The notes beneath the pieces were generated by a model that worked only from the letters and a program-made list of their open reading frames with translations, did not search any database and was not told the DNA's origin. Position numbers and translations under genes: made by a program. From NCBI RefSeq assembly GCF_003258315.1, contig NZ_CP030032.1:100001-164000 (forward strand): DNA of 64,000 nucleotides, read 5' to 3'. The stretch's first letter is position 1, and each line of letters begins with the position of its first letter. This DNA is from Bradymonas sediminis. GTDB lineage: Bacteria; Myxococcota_A; Bradymonadia; Bradymonadales; Bradymonadaceae. This document shows, in pieces, positions 36,449 through 47,473 of the stretch.

Positions 36449-37656
36449 TGTTTATCTCGTTCTTCTATTATCTGCGCGCCCGCGGCCTGCCGGTGAGCAC
36501 CACCGAGTTTCTGACGCTGCTCCAGGCGCTGGAGGCCGGGTTGGCGCGCGAGAGCCTGAGCCATTTTTATCAGGTGGCGCGCAGCATTCTGGTCAAGCGC
36601 CCCGAGCATTACGATATCTACGACCAGGCGTTCGCGGAGTTCTTTAAGGACGCCGAGGTCAACCCGGCGCTGCTCGATGTCTTCCAAGATTCGTTCTTTG
36701 ACGGGCTGCACGACGAGATCCTCAAATGGCTCGAAGACCCCAAGGCGCCGCCGCAGCTCAGCCCCGAGGAGCTGGCAAAGCTCAAAGAATTGGGCCTCGA
36801 TGAGCTGCGCGAAGAATTCGAGAAACGCCTGCGCGAGCAGGACGAGCGCCACGATGGCGGCAGCCATTGGATCGGCACGGGCGGGCGAAGTCCCTTCGGC
36901 CACAGCGGCGCGCCGACCCCCGGCGTGCGCGTGGGTGGCACCGGGCGAAATCGCTCGGCCGTCCAGGTTGCGAGTGAGCGGCGGTTTCGCAACCTGCGAA
37001 AGGACCTCACCCTCGACGTGCGCGACATCGGCATGGCGCTGCGGCGGCTGCGCCAGCTTACCCGCGACAGCAGCCGCCAGATCCTCGACCTCGACGGGAC
37101 CATCGACCAGACGGCCAAAAACGCCGGCGACATCGAGCTGGTGTTTCGGGCGCCGCGCGAAAACAACGTCAAATTGCTGCTGTTGTGCGACGTCGGCGGC
37201 TCGATGGACCCCTACAGCCGGCTGACCTCGCGGCTCTTTTCGGCGGCCCACCAGGCCAGTCATTTTAAGAGCTTTAAGAGCTATTATTTCCATAATTGCT
37301 TCTACGAGACGCTCTTTAACGATATGGAGCGCCGCGACGGGGAGCCGACCGAGCAGGTCTTTCGGAACCTGGACTCCTCCTGGCGATGCATCGTGGTGGG
37401 CGACGCGGCGATGGCCCCCAGCGAGCTGACCCAGCGGGGCGGCTCGGTCGATTATTGGCATTATAATGAGCGCCCCGGCTTCGATTATTTGCAGCTTCTG
37501 CGCGAGACCATCCCGCGCACCGTCTGGCTCAACCCGGACCGCCCGGAGTGGTGGGGCAGTTGGACCACCCAGGCCATCGGCAAGCTCTTTGCGATGTATC
37601 CGTTCACGATGCAGGGGCTCGAAGACGGCATCGACGAGCTGCGCCGGCGAGCGTAG
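36448..37656 (+). CDS. CoxE/COG3825-like VWA-domain protein, MoxR partner
   Basis: 402 residues. Start FISFFYYLRARGLPVSTTEFLTLLQAL is typical of VWA proteins paired with MoxR ATPases. A charged middle region (residues ~90-170) is followed by a VWA domain whose metal-ion site reads CDVGGSMDPYS (D248-S252), i.e. DxGxS rather than DxSxS; this may be the norm of this subfamily. HNCFYETLF and GDAAMAPSEL follow. ATG 36448 shares a base with the moxR stop; the in-frame TTG at 36445 is less likely. The pair probably forms one complex. Confidence 0.88.
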
Positions 37657-37673
37657 CGGGCGTTGGGTGCCGA

Positions 37674-37727
37674 GCCGAATAAGAAACGGGCTGCCAATTT
37701 GATTTGGCAGCCCGTTTCTTATTCGGC
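37674..37727. terminator. Bidirectional terminator
   Basis: A perfect 24-bp inverted repeat (arms 37674-37697 and 37704-37727) around TTTGAT, with a GC-rich core and T/A-rich outer parts. It sits between the VWA gene and the convergent repeat lipoprotein gene. Confidence 0.95.
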
Positions 37728-37756
37728 GCTCGTTGACCACTCTTAAGATGGCCTGC

Positions 37757-38917
37757 TTAGAAGTCGGGCCGCTCAACATAGGTCCCGTTGAAGTCTACCC
37801 GGGTGATATGGGAGTTCGGCAGGCCATCGGGGAAAATAAACGTCGCATCGCGAACGATGCCGCTAAACGAGTTGCCGAAAGATGTGATTTGAACGGTGCC
37901 GGTCTTCGCGGTGCCTTCGATATTTAGATCGATGTCCGAGCCCGGCTCGTCCGGGAGATCGCAGATGAGCTGCACGCATTTATTGCGGCAAATGGGGTCG
38001 GCGTACCATTTCTCGCCCTCTTCGGGGAAGTCTTGGATGAACGTCTTATAGAGCCAGCCATTGGGCCCGATATGGTAGGTTCCGACGTCCGCTCCCGTCC
38101 GCAGCCAGTATTCCTCGACATAGAGACCCAGGGCGACCCGTTCATTCTGCGGGAGCATGCCGGCGAAGAAGGTGACCTCGCGGGTCCATCCCTGCCCATC
38201 GATCTCGAAATAAAACCCATCAAGGTTGAAAGTTCCGTACTCCGATTGGAAGACGCACTCATCGCCGCCGCCGGAGCCGTTGTTGGTGCCAGTGCCGTTG
38301 TTGGTGCCAGTGCCGTTGTTGGTGCCAGTGCCGTTGTTGGTGCCGGTGCCGTTGTTGGAGCCAGTGCCGTTGTTGGAGCCAGTGCCGTTGTTGGTGCCAG
38401 TGCCGTTGTTGGAGCCAGTGCCGTTGTTGGAGCCAGTGCCGTTATTGGAGCCGGTGCCGTTGTTGGTGCCGGTGCCGTTATTGGTGCCGGTGCCGTTATT
38501 GGTGCCGGTGCTGTTATTGGTGCCGGTGCCGTTATTGGTACCAGAGCCGTTATTGGTGCCAGAGCCGTTATTGGTACCAGAGCCGTTGTTGGTGCCGGAG
38601 CCGTTATTGGTGCCGGAGCCGTTATTGGTGCCGGAGCCGTTATTGGTGCCGGTGCCGTTATTGGTGCCAGTGCCGTTGTTGGTGCCAGTGCCGTTATTGG
38701 TGCCAGTGCCGTTATTGGTGCCAGAGCCGTTATTGGTGCCAGAGCCGTTATTGGTACCAGAGCCGTTATTGGTACCAGAGCCGTTGTTCTCGCCCTGGTT
38801 TGCGCTGGGCCCGACATTTGTCGTGACTCTTGCCGCGTCGCCACATCCACTCAAAAGACCACCAAGCATCAGGGCTGTGGCCGCGGCTACGAGTTTCGAA
38901 CGCTTAAATGGATTCAT
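37757..38917 (-). CDS. Lipoprotein with long Asn-Asn-Gly-(Ser/Thr)-Gly-(Thr/Ser) repeat linker
   Basis: 386 residues. Signal peptide MNPFKRSKLVAAATALMLGG with lipobox LLSGC (Cys25). Residues ~42-218 are about 29 copies of a six-residue NNG[ST]G[TS] repeat. The C-terminal ~165 residues form a compact domain starting ECVFQSEYGTFNLDGFYFEIDG, with a CRNKCVQLICD cluster likely disulfide-bonded; I do not recognise the family. The linker probably extends this domain from the membrane. The underlying 18-bp DNA repeat keeps other frames open too, but only this frame has a signal peptide and a structured end. Confidence 0.85.
   Translation of the reverse strand: MNPFKRSKLVAAATALMLGGLLSGCGDAARVTTNVGPSANQGENNGSGTNNGSGTNNGSGTNNGSGTNNGTGTNNGTGTNNGTGTNNGTGTNNGSGTNNGSGTNNGSGTNNGSGTNNGSGTNNGSGTNNGTGTNNSTGTNNGTGTNNGTGTNNGTGSNNGTGSNNGTGSNNGTGTNNGTGSNNGTGSNNGTGTNNGTGTNNGTGTNNGTGTNNGSGGGDECVFQSEYGTFNLDGFYFEIDGQGWTREVTFFAGMLPQNERVALGLYVEEYWLRTGADVGTYHIGPNGWLYKTFIQDFPEEGEKWYADPICRNKCVQLICDLPDEPGSDIDLNIEGTAKTGTVQITSFGNSFSGIVRDATFIFPDGLPNSHITRVDFNGTYVERPDF
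38277..38797. repeat. 18-bp tandem repeat array (~29 units) in the lipoprotein gene
   Basis: On the + strand each unit reads close to GTTGTTGGTGCCAGTGCC, with variation at wobble positions (GTTATT, GGTACC, GGAGCC). Divisible by three, so copy-number change keeps the frame. Blocks of identical variants suggest repeated slippage or unequal exchange. Confidence 0.92.
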
Positions 38918-39538
38918 GGGATTTCGTTCCAGTTGGGTCTATCAGTGTCTAGGTGGTCACGCTCGATATAAGCTTTGTCGAATCGCATCATTTGCTTGGA
39001 TGGCAAGCCTACCGAGGGTGGCGTTAAATCACAAATAGGATTGCCTAATTTCGTGTAATTTTTAGGATCGCAGGGGCGTCGAGGATGACTGGACTGTCGC
39101 GAAGGACGGGGCGCAGGTTCGATTTTTTTAGTGTCTTGAGGTGATTGACAAAATGTCACAAGCCTCGGCTAAAACGCGGGCGGTTTGACAAAATGTCATA
39201 ATATTATAACACACGGGGTTTCTGGGTCCCCTGAGGTCGCCTCTAGCCGGTGTCGTTTCGTGGTATGGAACTTGCACTATTGTATGGTGCGCGCTGAGGT
39301 GTCGGGTCTAGCGCACCCTCTGGGGCTTCTTCGTTCGCTGCCATGGAATGAAGTCGAGATATCTGATGTTTGCCGCATTGCTTCGTTGGGTATTCCAAAC
39401 TAGGAAGGTGGGCCCGGATTTCGACGGGCGATTTGAATCGCCGCAGGCGGCTCAACGCTCGATAAAAGCTCGACGCTCGACAAAAGAATGATATTAAGCC
39501 CCGGAGAATTTGATTCGGGCACGCCAAGATAAGGTTCT
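38918..39538. other. Long intergenic region upstream of the type II secretion operon
   Basis: About 620 bp, AT-richer than flanking genes, between the repeat lipoprotein gene (-) and gspC (+). It holds two identical TTGACAAAATGTCA sites (listed separately). I see no credible coding frame in it. A GATAAAAGCTCGACGCTCGACAAAAG direct-repeat patch (CTCGAC repeated) occurs around 39460-39485, close to gspC. Confidence 0.5.
39145..39198. promoter_or_regulatory. Paired palindromic sites TGACA-AAA-TGTCA
   Basis: TTGACAAAATGTCA occurs at 39145-39158 and again at 39185-39198. Each contains a 5-bp inverted repeat with 3-bp spacer, and the two are 40 bp apart (about four helical turns), a layout typical of cooperative operator sites. 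The TTGACA could also be a -35, but no -10 sits at 16-18 bp. Confidence 0.45.
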
Positions 39539-40549
39539 ATGGAGAATTTCCTTCGAAAATATGGGTGGGCGCTGATGCTCGGGGTGATTGGTGTGGGGGC
39601 GCTGCTTCTGGCGCTCACGGCCAATAATATCCTGGCAAGCCAGCTCGCCCCGTTCACGGTTCCTGAGCTGCCCGAGATGCAGCAGGTTGCCCCGCGGCCC
39701 GCGCGCGCCTCGCAGTCCAAGGATTGGGACCGCACGATCGCGAAGCTCTGCTTGTTTGGGTGCGAAGATAACGCGCCCGTCGAGGAGTGCCCGGGCGGCT
39801 GCCCCGATGGCCAAGAATGCCAGGCGGGTCAGTGTCTTCCCGTTCAGGACCAGGCCGTCGATTCGGGGCTGCCGACCCTGAGCGACCTCAATATGCAATT
39901 GATGGGCGCGATGGTCGCCAGTAATCCCGAGTTTTCCATGGCGCTGCTTCGCGATGAGTCATCCGACGCGACCATGATTATGAGCACCGGTGATTTTATT
40001 CAGGGCACCATCGAGATCATCGAGATTCGCCGAGACCGCATCCTCTTATCGCGGGGCGGGCGTACCGAATATATGCTGATGAACCAGACGCTGGGGGGCG
40101 CGCCCACCAGCGCCACGCGGACCTCGGGGGTCACGCGCCCTCGGGCAGCCGCCAAGGCGCTCGCGCCTACACTGGGCAAGGCGCCGCGGGTCAACAGCGC
40201 GACCCAGGGCGCGGTCAAAAAGGTCAGCGATAACCAGTACGAGCTTAAGCGTGGTGCGCTCGACAAGCAGCTCAACGACCCCAAGGCGCTCGCCGAGCAG
40301 GGGCGCATCGCCCCGAACTTCAAAGACGGCAAGCGCGACGGCCTGAAGTTGGTCGGGCTGAGCCCCAATAGCGTGTACTCGCAATTGGGCATCCAGAGCG
40401 GCGACGTGCTGCAGTCGGTCAACGGTAAGAAGATCGACACGACCAGTCAGGCCATGGACCTCTTCGAGCAATTTAAATCCAGCGGTGAAGTGACCGTTGA
40501 GATTGAGCGGCGCGGCCAAAAAAAGCGCATGCAATATAAAATACATTGA
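39539..40549 (+). CDS. gspC: Type II secretion system protein GspC, with Cys-rich insert
   Basis: 336 residues. A short cytoplasmic start is followed by one membrane helix (residues ~9-31), a periplasmic homology region (LNMQLMGAMVASNPEFSMALLRDESS, the HR domain that contacts the secretin) and a C-terminal PDZ domain (residues ~260-335; LVGLSPNSVYSQLGIQSGDVLQSVNGKKI). Odd: between the helix and HR domain lies a segment with six Cys (71, 75, 84, 88, 94, 99) not found in standard GspC. ATG preceded by AAGG. First gene of the operon; it couples the inner-membrane platform to GspD. Confidence 0.88.
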   Translation: MENFLRKYGWALMLGVIGVGALLLALTANNILASQLAPFTVPELPEMQQVAPRPARASQSKDWDRTIAKLCLFGCEDNAPVEECPGGCPDGQECQAGQCLPVQDQAVDSGLPTLSDLNMQLMGAMVASNPEFSMALLRDESSDATMIMSTGDFIQGTIEIIEIRRDRILLSRGGRTEYMLMNQTLGGAPTSATRTSGVTRPRAAAKALAPTLGKAPRVNSATQGAVKKVSDNQYELKRGALDKQLNDPKALAEQGRIAPNFKDGKRDGLKLVGLSPNSVYSQLGIQSGDVLQSVNGKKIDTTSQAMDLFEQFKSSGEVTVEIERRGQKKRMQYKIH

Positions 40550-40598
40550 GTTTTTTCGATATTCACCTTCAGTTCCGCCTTTTATTGAGACGTAGTTG

Positions 40599-43148
40599 AT
40601 GATTCCGACGCAACGACAACTCCAGATTTCTTCCCCTCGCCGACGCGCGCCTCTGTTCTTGCCGCGGCGCATCACGCCCCATTTTTGCGCGGCATTATTG
40701 ATGGGTGCGACCCTCTTTGCCGGGGCTTTGGTTCCCAGCGAGGCGGCCGCCCAGGAAAATAAGCCCGGCGTGATTGAGCGGGACGCTCCGGCGACAAACG
40801 AGGCGGAGAAGGAGGCCCCGGCGGCGGCGCCCAAGCCTGCGCGCTCCAGCGGCGAGACGGTTATCACGCCCGATAACGTCAGCCCGGACGAGCGCTTCAA
40901 TTTGCCGGCGAATTTCGACACGAATTATCGCCCCAAGCGCACGCCGCGAAATACTCGCGTGACCCTCGACTTTCGCCAGGCGCAGCTCGCCGAGGTGGTG
41001 AAATTCTTCGCGGCCGCGATGAATAAGAACTTCATCATCGCGGATAATCTGCAGGCGAATAAGACCATCACGATCATCTCGCCGGAGGAGGTCTCGCTGG
41101 CGGAGGCGTATCGCGCGTTCGTCGCGGCGCTCGAGATGAACGGGTTGACCCTGGTGCCCTTTGGGCAATTCACCAAGATCATCGACTCCAAGAAGGCCAT
41201 CTCCGAGCCCAGCCCCACCTATGGGGAGGGCGAGCGGCTGCCGAACCTGCAGCGCATGGTCACGGCGATCGTGCCGGTCGAGAATAGCTCGCCCGAAGAG
41301 ATGCAGGGGATCATCAGCAAATTCGTCAGCAGCTCGGCGACGATCATCCCCTACGGCTCAAGCCTGATCATCACCGAGAACGCCTCGAACCTCACGCGCA
41401 TCCGTGACCTGATCAAGCGCCTGGACCTCGACGAGGCCCAGGAGCAGGTTCATGTCTATGAGGTCCAATATGCCGAGGCCGCCGATATTCAGGCGAAGCT
41501 GACCGAGATTTTCGGCGCCGGCGATAAGAATCAAACCGCCGCCCAGCGCAAAGCCGCGGCCGCCAAAAAAGGCGACTCCGGCAGCGACCTGAACGTCCAG
41601 ATCTCGCAGATCATCGCCGACGAGCGCACCAATAAGCTGATCATCCTGGCGAACCCGCGCGACTTCGGCCAGATCAAGTCGATGATCGAGCTGCTCGACG
41701 TGCCGACCGCCGTGGGCGGCCAGGTGCACGTGAAATTCCTGGAATATGCCGCCGCCGAAGAGATCGCGTCGGCGCTGTCGGGGCTTAGCTCCGGCAGCAA
41801 CCGGCAGCAAACCACGCGTCGTGGCCGCGCCCCGGCACCCGCGCCGACCAACCAGGTCGCCGCGCTGCTCGACGGCGAAGTCCAGATCACCGCCTACACG
41901 CCCAATAACGCGCTGATCGTCACCGCCGCGCCCAAGGATTTCGTCGCGCTTGAGAGCGTGATCGACCGCCTCGACCGCCCGCGCAAGCAGGTCTATGTCG
42001 AAGCCGTCATCCTCGAGATCGCCATGGACACCAACTCGAAGTTGGGCATGGGCTTTAGCGCGGTGAGCGGCAAGGATTATGACGGCATTATCCCCGACTC
42101 CGCCCAGGAGTCCGGGCTGATCGATAATACCCAGGGCGGCATTATCGGGCAGAGCAACTTCAAGGGTCTGGCCTCGCTCTTCGGCGGGGCGCTCGGCGGC
42201 ACCATCGGGCTTATCGGGCCGATCGCCACGATCCCAGGCACCGAGATTTCGCTGCCCGCGTTCGCGCTGACGCTCATGGCGACCCAGACCGACAGCGCGG
42301 TGAACCTGCTGTCGGCGCCGGCTGTGATGACGATGGATAACGAGGAAGCCGAGATCGTGGTCGCCGACCGCGTCCCCTTCGTCACCGGCATCGCCAGTGG
42401 GTTGAGCGGACTGAGCGGGTTGGCCGGGCTCGCGGGCGGAAGCTCCGGCGCGGCCGGACTCGGCGCCCTGGGCGGACTCGGCGGGCTTATCTCGCCGGTG
42501 CAATACGAGGACGTCGGTATCACGCTGCGCATCTTGCCGCAGATCAACGAGAGCTCGTATGTGCGCCTCGAGATCGACCAGGAGGTCAGTGACCTTAAGG
42601 GCGCCTCGACCGAGAGCAACCCGACCCCTACGCGCACCAAGCGCAGCATCAAGACGGTCGTGTTGGTCGAGGACCAGGCCACCGTCGTGTTGGGCGGCCT
42701 GATGAAAGAGAGCGAGACCAAGACCGTCACGAAAGTGCCGTTTTTGGGCGACATACCGCTGCTCGGGTTCCTCTTCCGCGACACCGGCACGCGCAAGGTC
42801 AAACAGAACCTCGTGCTGATGCTCACGCCGTATATTATCGAGAGTAAATCCGACATTCAGAAGATTTACGACCGCAAGATGGAAGAGCGAAAAGAGCTGT
42901 CCAAGCTGCTCAAGATCGACAGCAAGGATTATATCCGCAACGTCAACTTCCAGAAGAAGACCGGGCTTGTGGACCGCATGCGCAGCACGCTTCGCGAGGC
43001 GCAGCTCAACGCCGCGGCCCGCGAGGCCGCCGCTGCCGCCTTTGAGAACCAGGGGCCGCGCTATCAGATCCTGGGCAGCCAGGGCAAAGCGGGCCAGCCG
43101 AAATCAAACGCGAACGACGACTCCCAGGGCAACCCGGAGCAACCGTAA
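40599..43148 (+). CDS. gspD: Type II secretion system secretin GspD
   Basis: 849 residues. Cleavable signal peptide ending near SEAAAQ. N0 and N1-N3 ring domains follow (VTLDFRQAQLAEVVKFFAAAMNKNFIIADNL; TAIVPVENSSPEEMQGIISKF; VHVYEVQYAEAADIQAKLTEIF; VHVKFLEYAAAEEIASALSGL), then the secretin core (RPRKQVYVEAVILEIAMDTNSKLG, NLLSAPAVMTMDNEEAEIVVADRVPFVTG, VVLGGLMKESETKTVTKVPFLGDIPLLGFLFR). A Gly/Leu-rich stretch between them (residues ~600-630) is the likely gate. Start ATG 40599; the TTG at 40596 is less likely. It forms the outer-membrane pore. Confidence 0.95.
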   Translation: MIPTQRQLQISSPRRRAPLFLPRRITPHFCAALLMGATLFAGALVPSEAAAQENKPGVIERDAPATNEAEKEAPAAAPKPARSSGETVITPDNVSPDERFNLPANFDTNYRPKRTPRNTRVTLDFRQAQLAEVVKFFAAAMNKNFIIADNLQANKTITIISPEEVSLAEAYRAFVAALEMNGLTLVPFGQFTKIIDSKKAISEPSPTYGEGERLPNLQRMVTAIVPVENSSPEEMQGIISKFVSSSATIIPYGSSLIITENASNLTRIRDLIKRLDLDEAQEQVHVYEVQYAEAADIQAKLTEIFGAGDKNQTAAQRKAAAAKKGDSGSDLNVQISQIIADERTNKLIILANPRDFGQIKSMIELLDVPTAVGGQVHVKFLEYAAAEEIASALSGLSSGSNRQQTTRRGRAPAPAPTNQVAALLDGEVQITAYTPNNALIVTAAPKDFVALESVIDRLDRPRKQVYVEAVILEIAMDTNSKLGMGFSAVSGKDYDGIIPDSAQESGLIDNTQGGIIGQSNFKGLASLFGGALGGTIGLIGPIATIPGTEISLPAFALTLMATQTDSAVNLLSAPAVMTMDNEEAEIVVADRVPFVTGIASGLSGLSGLAGLAGGSSGAAGLGALGGLGGLISPVQYEDVGITLRILPQINESSYVRLEIDQEVSDLKGASTESNPTPTRTKRSIKTVVLVEDQATVVLGGLMKESETKTVTKVPFLGDIPLLGFLFRDTGTRKVKQNLVLMLTPYIIESKSDIQKIYDRKMEERKELSKLLKIDSKDYIRNVNFQKKTGLVDRMRSTLREAQLNAAAREAAAAAFENQGPRYQILGSQGKAGQPKSNANDDSQGNPEQP

Positions 43149-43149
43149 T

Positions 43150-44889
<1,740 letters not shown>

Positions 44890-44962
44890 TTAGGCGGCGA
44901 GTGCCGCTTTATCGCACGTATCTAGACAGAGTTCTTGTCCCCCGAAGGATGGCTTAATACCG

Positions 44963-46189
44963 ATGCCCGTGTACGAATACAAAGGCCTGGACGCCGCTGG
45001 AAAGAGCGTCAAAGGTATCCACAACGCTGACACCAAGGGAGCGTTGCGCCAGCATCTGCAGGGTAAGGGCATCTATGTCACCGACGTTTGGGAGGGCAAG
45101 GCCGGCGCCGGCGAGAAGCGCGACGGCGACGTCGACTTCAAGAAGATGTTCGAGCGGGTGGGGATTCGGGATATCTCCATCCTCACCCGCCAACTCGCCA
45201 CGCTCACCCGCGCGGGCATCCCGCTGGTCGAGTCCCTCAACGCCCTGAGTGACCAGGCCGACAAAGAGGAGCTTAAGCGCGTCTTGAGCGAAGTGCGCCA
45301 GAAGGTCAACGAGGGGTCGAGCCTGGCCAAAGCGCTGGCCGACCACCCGAAATATTTTAATAATCTCTACGTCAATATGGTGCGCGCCGGCGAAAGCTCG
45401 GGCAACCTGGACGTGGTCTTGGAGCGTCTGACCGAGTTCCTGGAAGCCCAGCTCGAATTGCGCGGCAAGATCATCGGCGCCATGGTCTACCCGATCATCA
45501 TGTCGGTGGTCGGCGTGGCGATTATGAGCCTGCTCTTTATCTTCGTGATCCCCAAGATCACCCGGATCTTCGAGGACCAGGGCGCCGCGCTTCCCTGGAT
45601 CACCCAGCGCCTGCTGGACGTGAGTTATCTCTTCTCGAATTTCTGGTTCATCATCTTCCCGCTGATGGGCGCCGCGGTCTACGGCTTCATGCATTGGAAG
45701 GGCACCAAGGATGGCCGGGAAAAGTGGGACCGCTTTGTGCTGAAGGTGCCGATCTTTGGGCCCCTGGTGCGCATGATCGCTATCGCGCGTTTTGCCCGCA
45801 CGCTGGGCACGCTGCTGAGCAGTGGCGTGCCGCTTTTGACCGCGCTCGATATCGTCAAAAACATCCTGGGCAACACCCGGCTGATTGAAGTTATCGAGGA
45901 CGCGCGCGTCAATATTCGAGAGGGCGAGTCCATCGCCCAGCCGCTGAAGCGCTCGGGCGAATTCCCGCCGCTGGTGACCCATATGATCGCGGTCGGCGAG
46001 CGCAGCGGCCAGCTCGAGGAGATGCTCGACAACGTGGCCATCGCCTATAATCAGCAGGTCGATATGCGCGTGCAGGCGCTCACGACCATCCTGGAGCCCC
46101 TGATGATCGTGCTGATGGGCGGCGGCGTTGCGTCCATCGTCTTCGCCGTCATGCTCCCGATTTTGCAGCTCAACCAGAATATCGGATAA
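44963..46189 (+). CDS. gspF: Type II secretion system inner-membrane platform protein GspF
   Basis: 408 residues, standard length. Two related GspF domains: ISILTRQLATLTRAGIPLVESL...MVRAGESSGNLDVVLERL and IARFARTLGTLLSSGVPLLTALDIV...MIAVGERSGQLEEMLDNV. Three membrane helices lie near 165-195, 215-240 and 375-400. It anchors the assembly platform that receives force from GspE. An AGGA lies about 12 bp before the ATG. Confidence 0.95.
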   Translation: MPVYEYKGLDAAGKSVKGIHNADTKGALRQHLQGKGIYVTDVWEGKAGAGEKRDGDVDFKKMFERVGIRDISILTRQLATLTRAGIPLVESLNALSDQADKEELKRVLSEVRQKVNEGSSLAKALADHPKYFNNLYVNMVRAGESSGNLDVVLERLTEFLEAQLELRGKIIGAMVYPIIMSVVGVAIMSLLFIFVIPKITRIFEDQGAALPWITQRLLDVSYLFSNFWFIIFPLMGAAVYGFMHWKGTKDGREKWDRFVLKVPIFGPLVRMIAIARFARTLGTLLSSGVPLLTALDIVKNILGNTRLIEVIEDARVNIREGESIAQPLKRSGEFPPLVTHMIAVGERSGQLEEMLDNVAIAYNQQVDMRVQALTTILEPLMIVLMGGGVASIVFAVMLPILQLNQNIG

Positions 46190-46267
46190 CCGACAATGTC
46201 CGCGCAGACGCACCCTGAAAATCGCACTCAAACTTTCAATCGTTCACCCATAAATGGAGCCAATCCT

Positions 46268-46732
46268 ATGACGCATATGACCCCGCAGAACACCGAGACT
46301 CAGGACCTGAACACCCTCGAAGGCCGCCTGGCCGCGCGCCCGCGCATGGCCGACGTGATCCGCAATACGAAGGGCATGACCCTCGTCGAGATCATGATCG
46401 TCGTCACGATTATGGCGTCGATCATGGGCGTGGTTGGCTTCTTCGTCTTCGGCGCGCTGGACGAGGCCAACAAGAAGGAGGCCATCATTCAGATCGGTAA
46501 CTACGAGCAATTGGTCAACACCTACTACCTGACCACCGACCCGCACTCCCTGCCCGATAGCCTGGAGGACCTGGCGACCAAAAAACGCCTGGCCGAGAGC
46601 ATCAAGCCGGACCCGTGGGGGACGCCGTATATCTACAAAAAGCTGGGCGGGCGTGAGTTCGAGATCATCAGCGCCGGGCCGGACCTGACCGAAGGCACCG
46701 AAGACGATATCAGCAGCAAGGCCAAAGAATAA
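46268..46732 (+). CDS. gspG: Type II secretion major pseudopilin GspG
   Basis: 154 residues from ATG 46268, chosen because GGAG lies 8 bp upstream; an in-frame ATG at 46196 has no ribosome-binding site. The 36-residue leader is unusually long and ends NTKG, followed by the class III prepilin stretch MTLVEIMIVVTIMASIMGVVGFFVF with Met instead of Phe at +1 and Glu at +5. The C-terminus PDPWGTPYIYKK and EFEIISAGPDLTEGTEDDI carries the calcium-site region of GspG. It polymerises into the pseudopilus. Confidence 0.92.
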   Translation: MTHMTPQNTETQDLNTLEGRLAARPRMADVIRNTKGMTLVEIMIVVTIMASIMGVVGFFVFGALDEANKKEAIIQIGNYEQLVNTYYLTTDPHSLPDSLEDLATKKRLAESIKPDPWGTPYIYKKLGGREFEIISAGPDLTEGTEDDISSKAKE

Positions 46733-46783
46733 AAGAATAATCGCTGCGCTCGCCGTCCCCCGAGTACTTAGGGAGTATTATAA

Positions 46784-47473
46784 GTGACATCGTTGCCCCA
46801 AAATCGAGCGCCGGCCGCCACATCTCGAGGGTTTACCCTCGTCGAGATGCTGGTGGTCCTGGCGATCGCTGCGGGCATGATGGGGGCGGCGATCTACGGG
46901 CTCAATATGGTGACGGCCGCGGATCTTCGCGATGAGGCGATGCGCCTGACCTCGGTGATGCAATATACCTGGTCGCGCGCGGCGGTTGAGCAGGTCAATT
47001 ATCGACTGGTCCTGGACCTCGACGAGAATACCTATTGGACCGAGGTCAGCGACGCGGCGGTGGTCAAGGAGTTGTCGGACGCCGGTGAGCTGCGCCGGGA
47101 GCGCCAGCAGCGCGCGGAGAGCCGCGGGGAAGAAGATAGCGAGGCGATGGGTTTTGACACCGACCCCTTCGGCATCACCCGCCCCACGAACTTTGCCCGG
47201 GCCGAGAGCGCGGCGATCGACGCCAAGAATTTCCACGACGGCATCGAGATTTACCAGGTGCTGACCACGCGTCAGAACCAGCCGATCACCGACGGTCAGG
47301 TGGCGGTGAGTTTCTTCCCCGACGGATTTCAGGAGCCCGTGATCATCGTGCTTAAAGATGAGCACGGCGCGTTTTATTCGGTTATCAACGAGCCCTTAAC
47401 CGGGCGCATCAAGATCTATAGCCGCCTCATCGAGGACCGAGAACGGCTCGACCAGGGAGAGAGCGATGACTAA
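46784..47473 (+). CDS. gspH: Type II secretion minor pseudopilin GspH
   Basis: 229 residues, GTG start with GGGAG at 46771-46775. Leader MTSLPQNRAPAATSRG is followed by FTLVEMLVVLAIAAGMMGAAIYGL (prepilin motif with Glu at +5). The globular part has strands YRLVLDLDENTYWTEV and VAVSFFPDGFQEPVIIVL typical of GspH/FimT. It overlaps gspI by 8 bp. Confidence 0.85.
   Translation: MTSLPQNRAPAATSRGFTLVEMLVVLAIAAGMMGAAIYGLNMVTAADLRDEAMRLTSVMQYTWSRAAVEQVNYRLVLDLDENTYWTEVSDAAVVKELSDAGELRRERQQRAESRGEEDSEAMGFDTDPFGITRPTNFARAESAAIDAKNFHDGIEIYQVLTTRQNQPITDGQVAVSFFPDGFQEPVIIVLKDEHGAFYSVINEPLTGRIKIYSRLIEDRERLDQGESDD

Noticed and set aside
38226-39038. Long + strand frames across the lipoprotein repeat
   Set aside because: An 18-bp repeat without stop codons keeps several frames open; only the - strand frame has a lipoprotein signal and structured C-terminus.
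39145-39210. TTGACA...TATAAC as a classic sigma70 promoter for gspC
   Set aside because: The spacer is 14 bp or 19 bp rather than 16-18, and the site is 330 bp from the gene; the twin palindrome explanation fits better.
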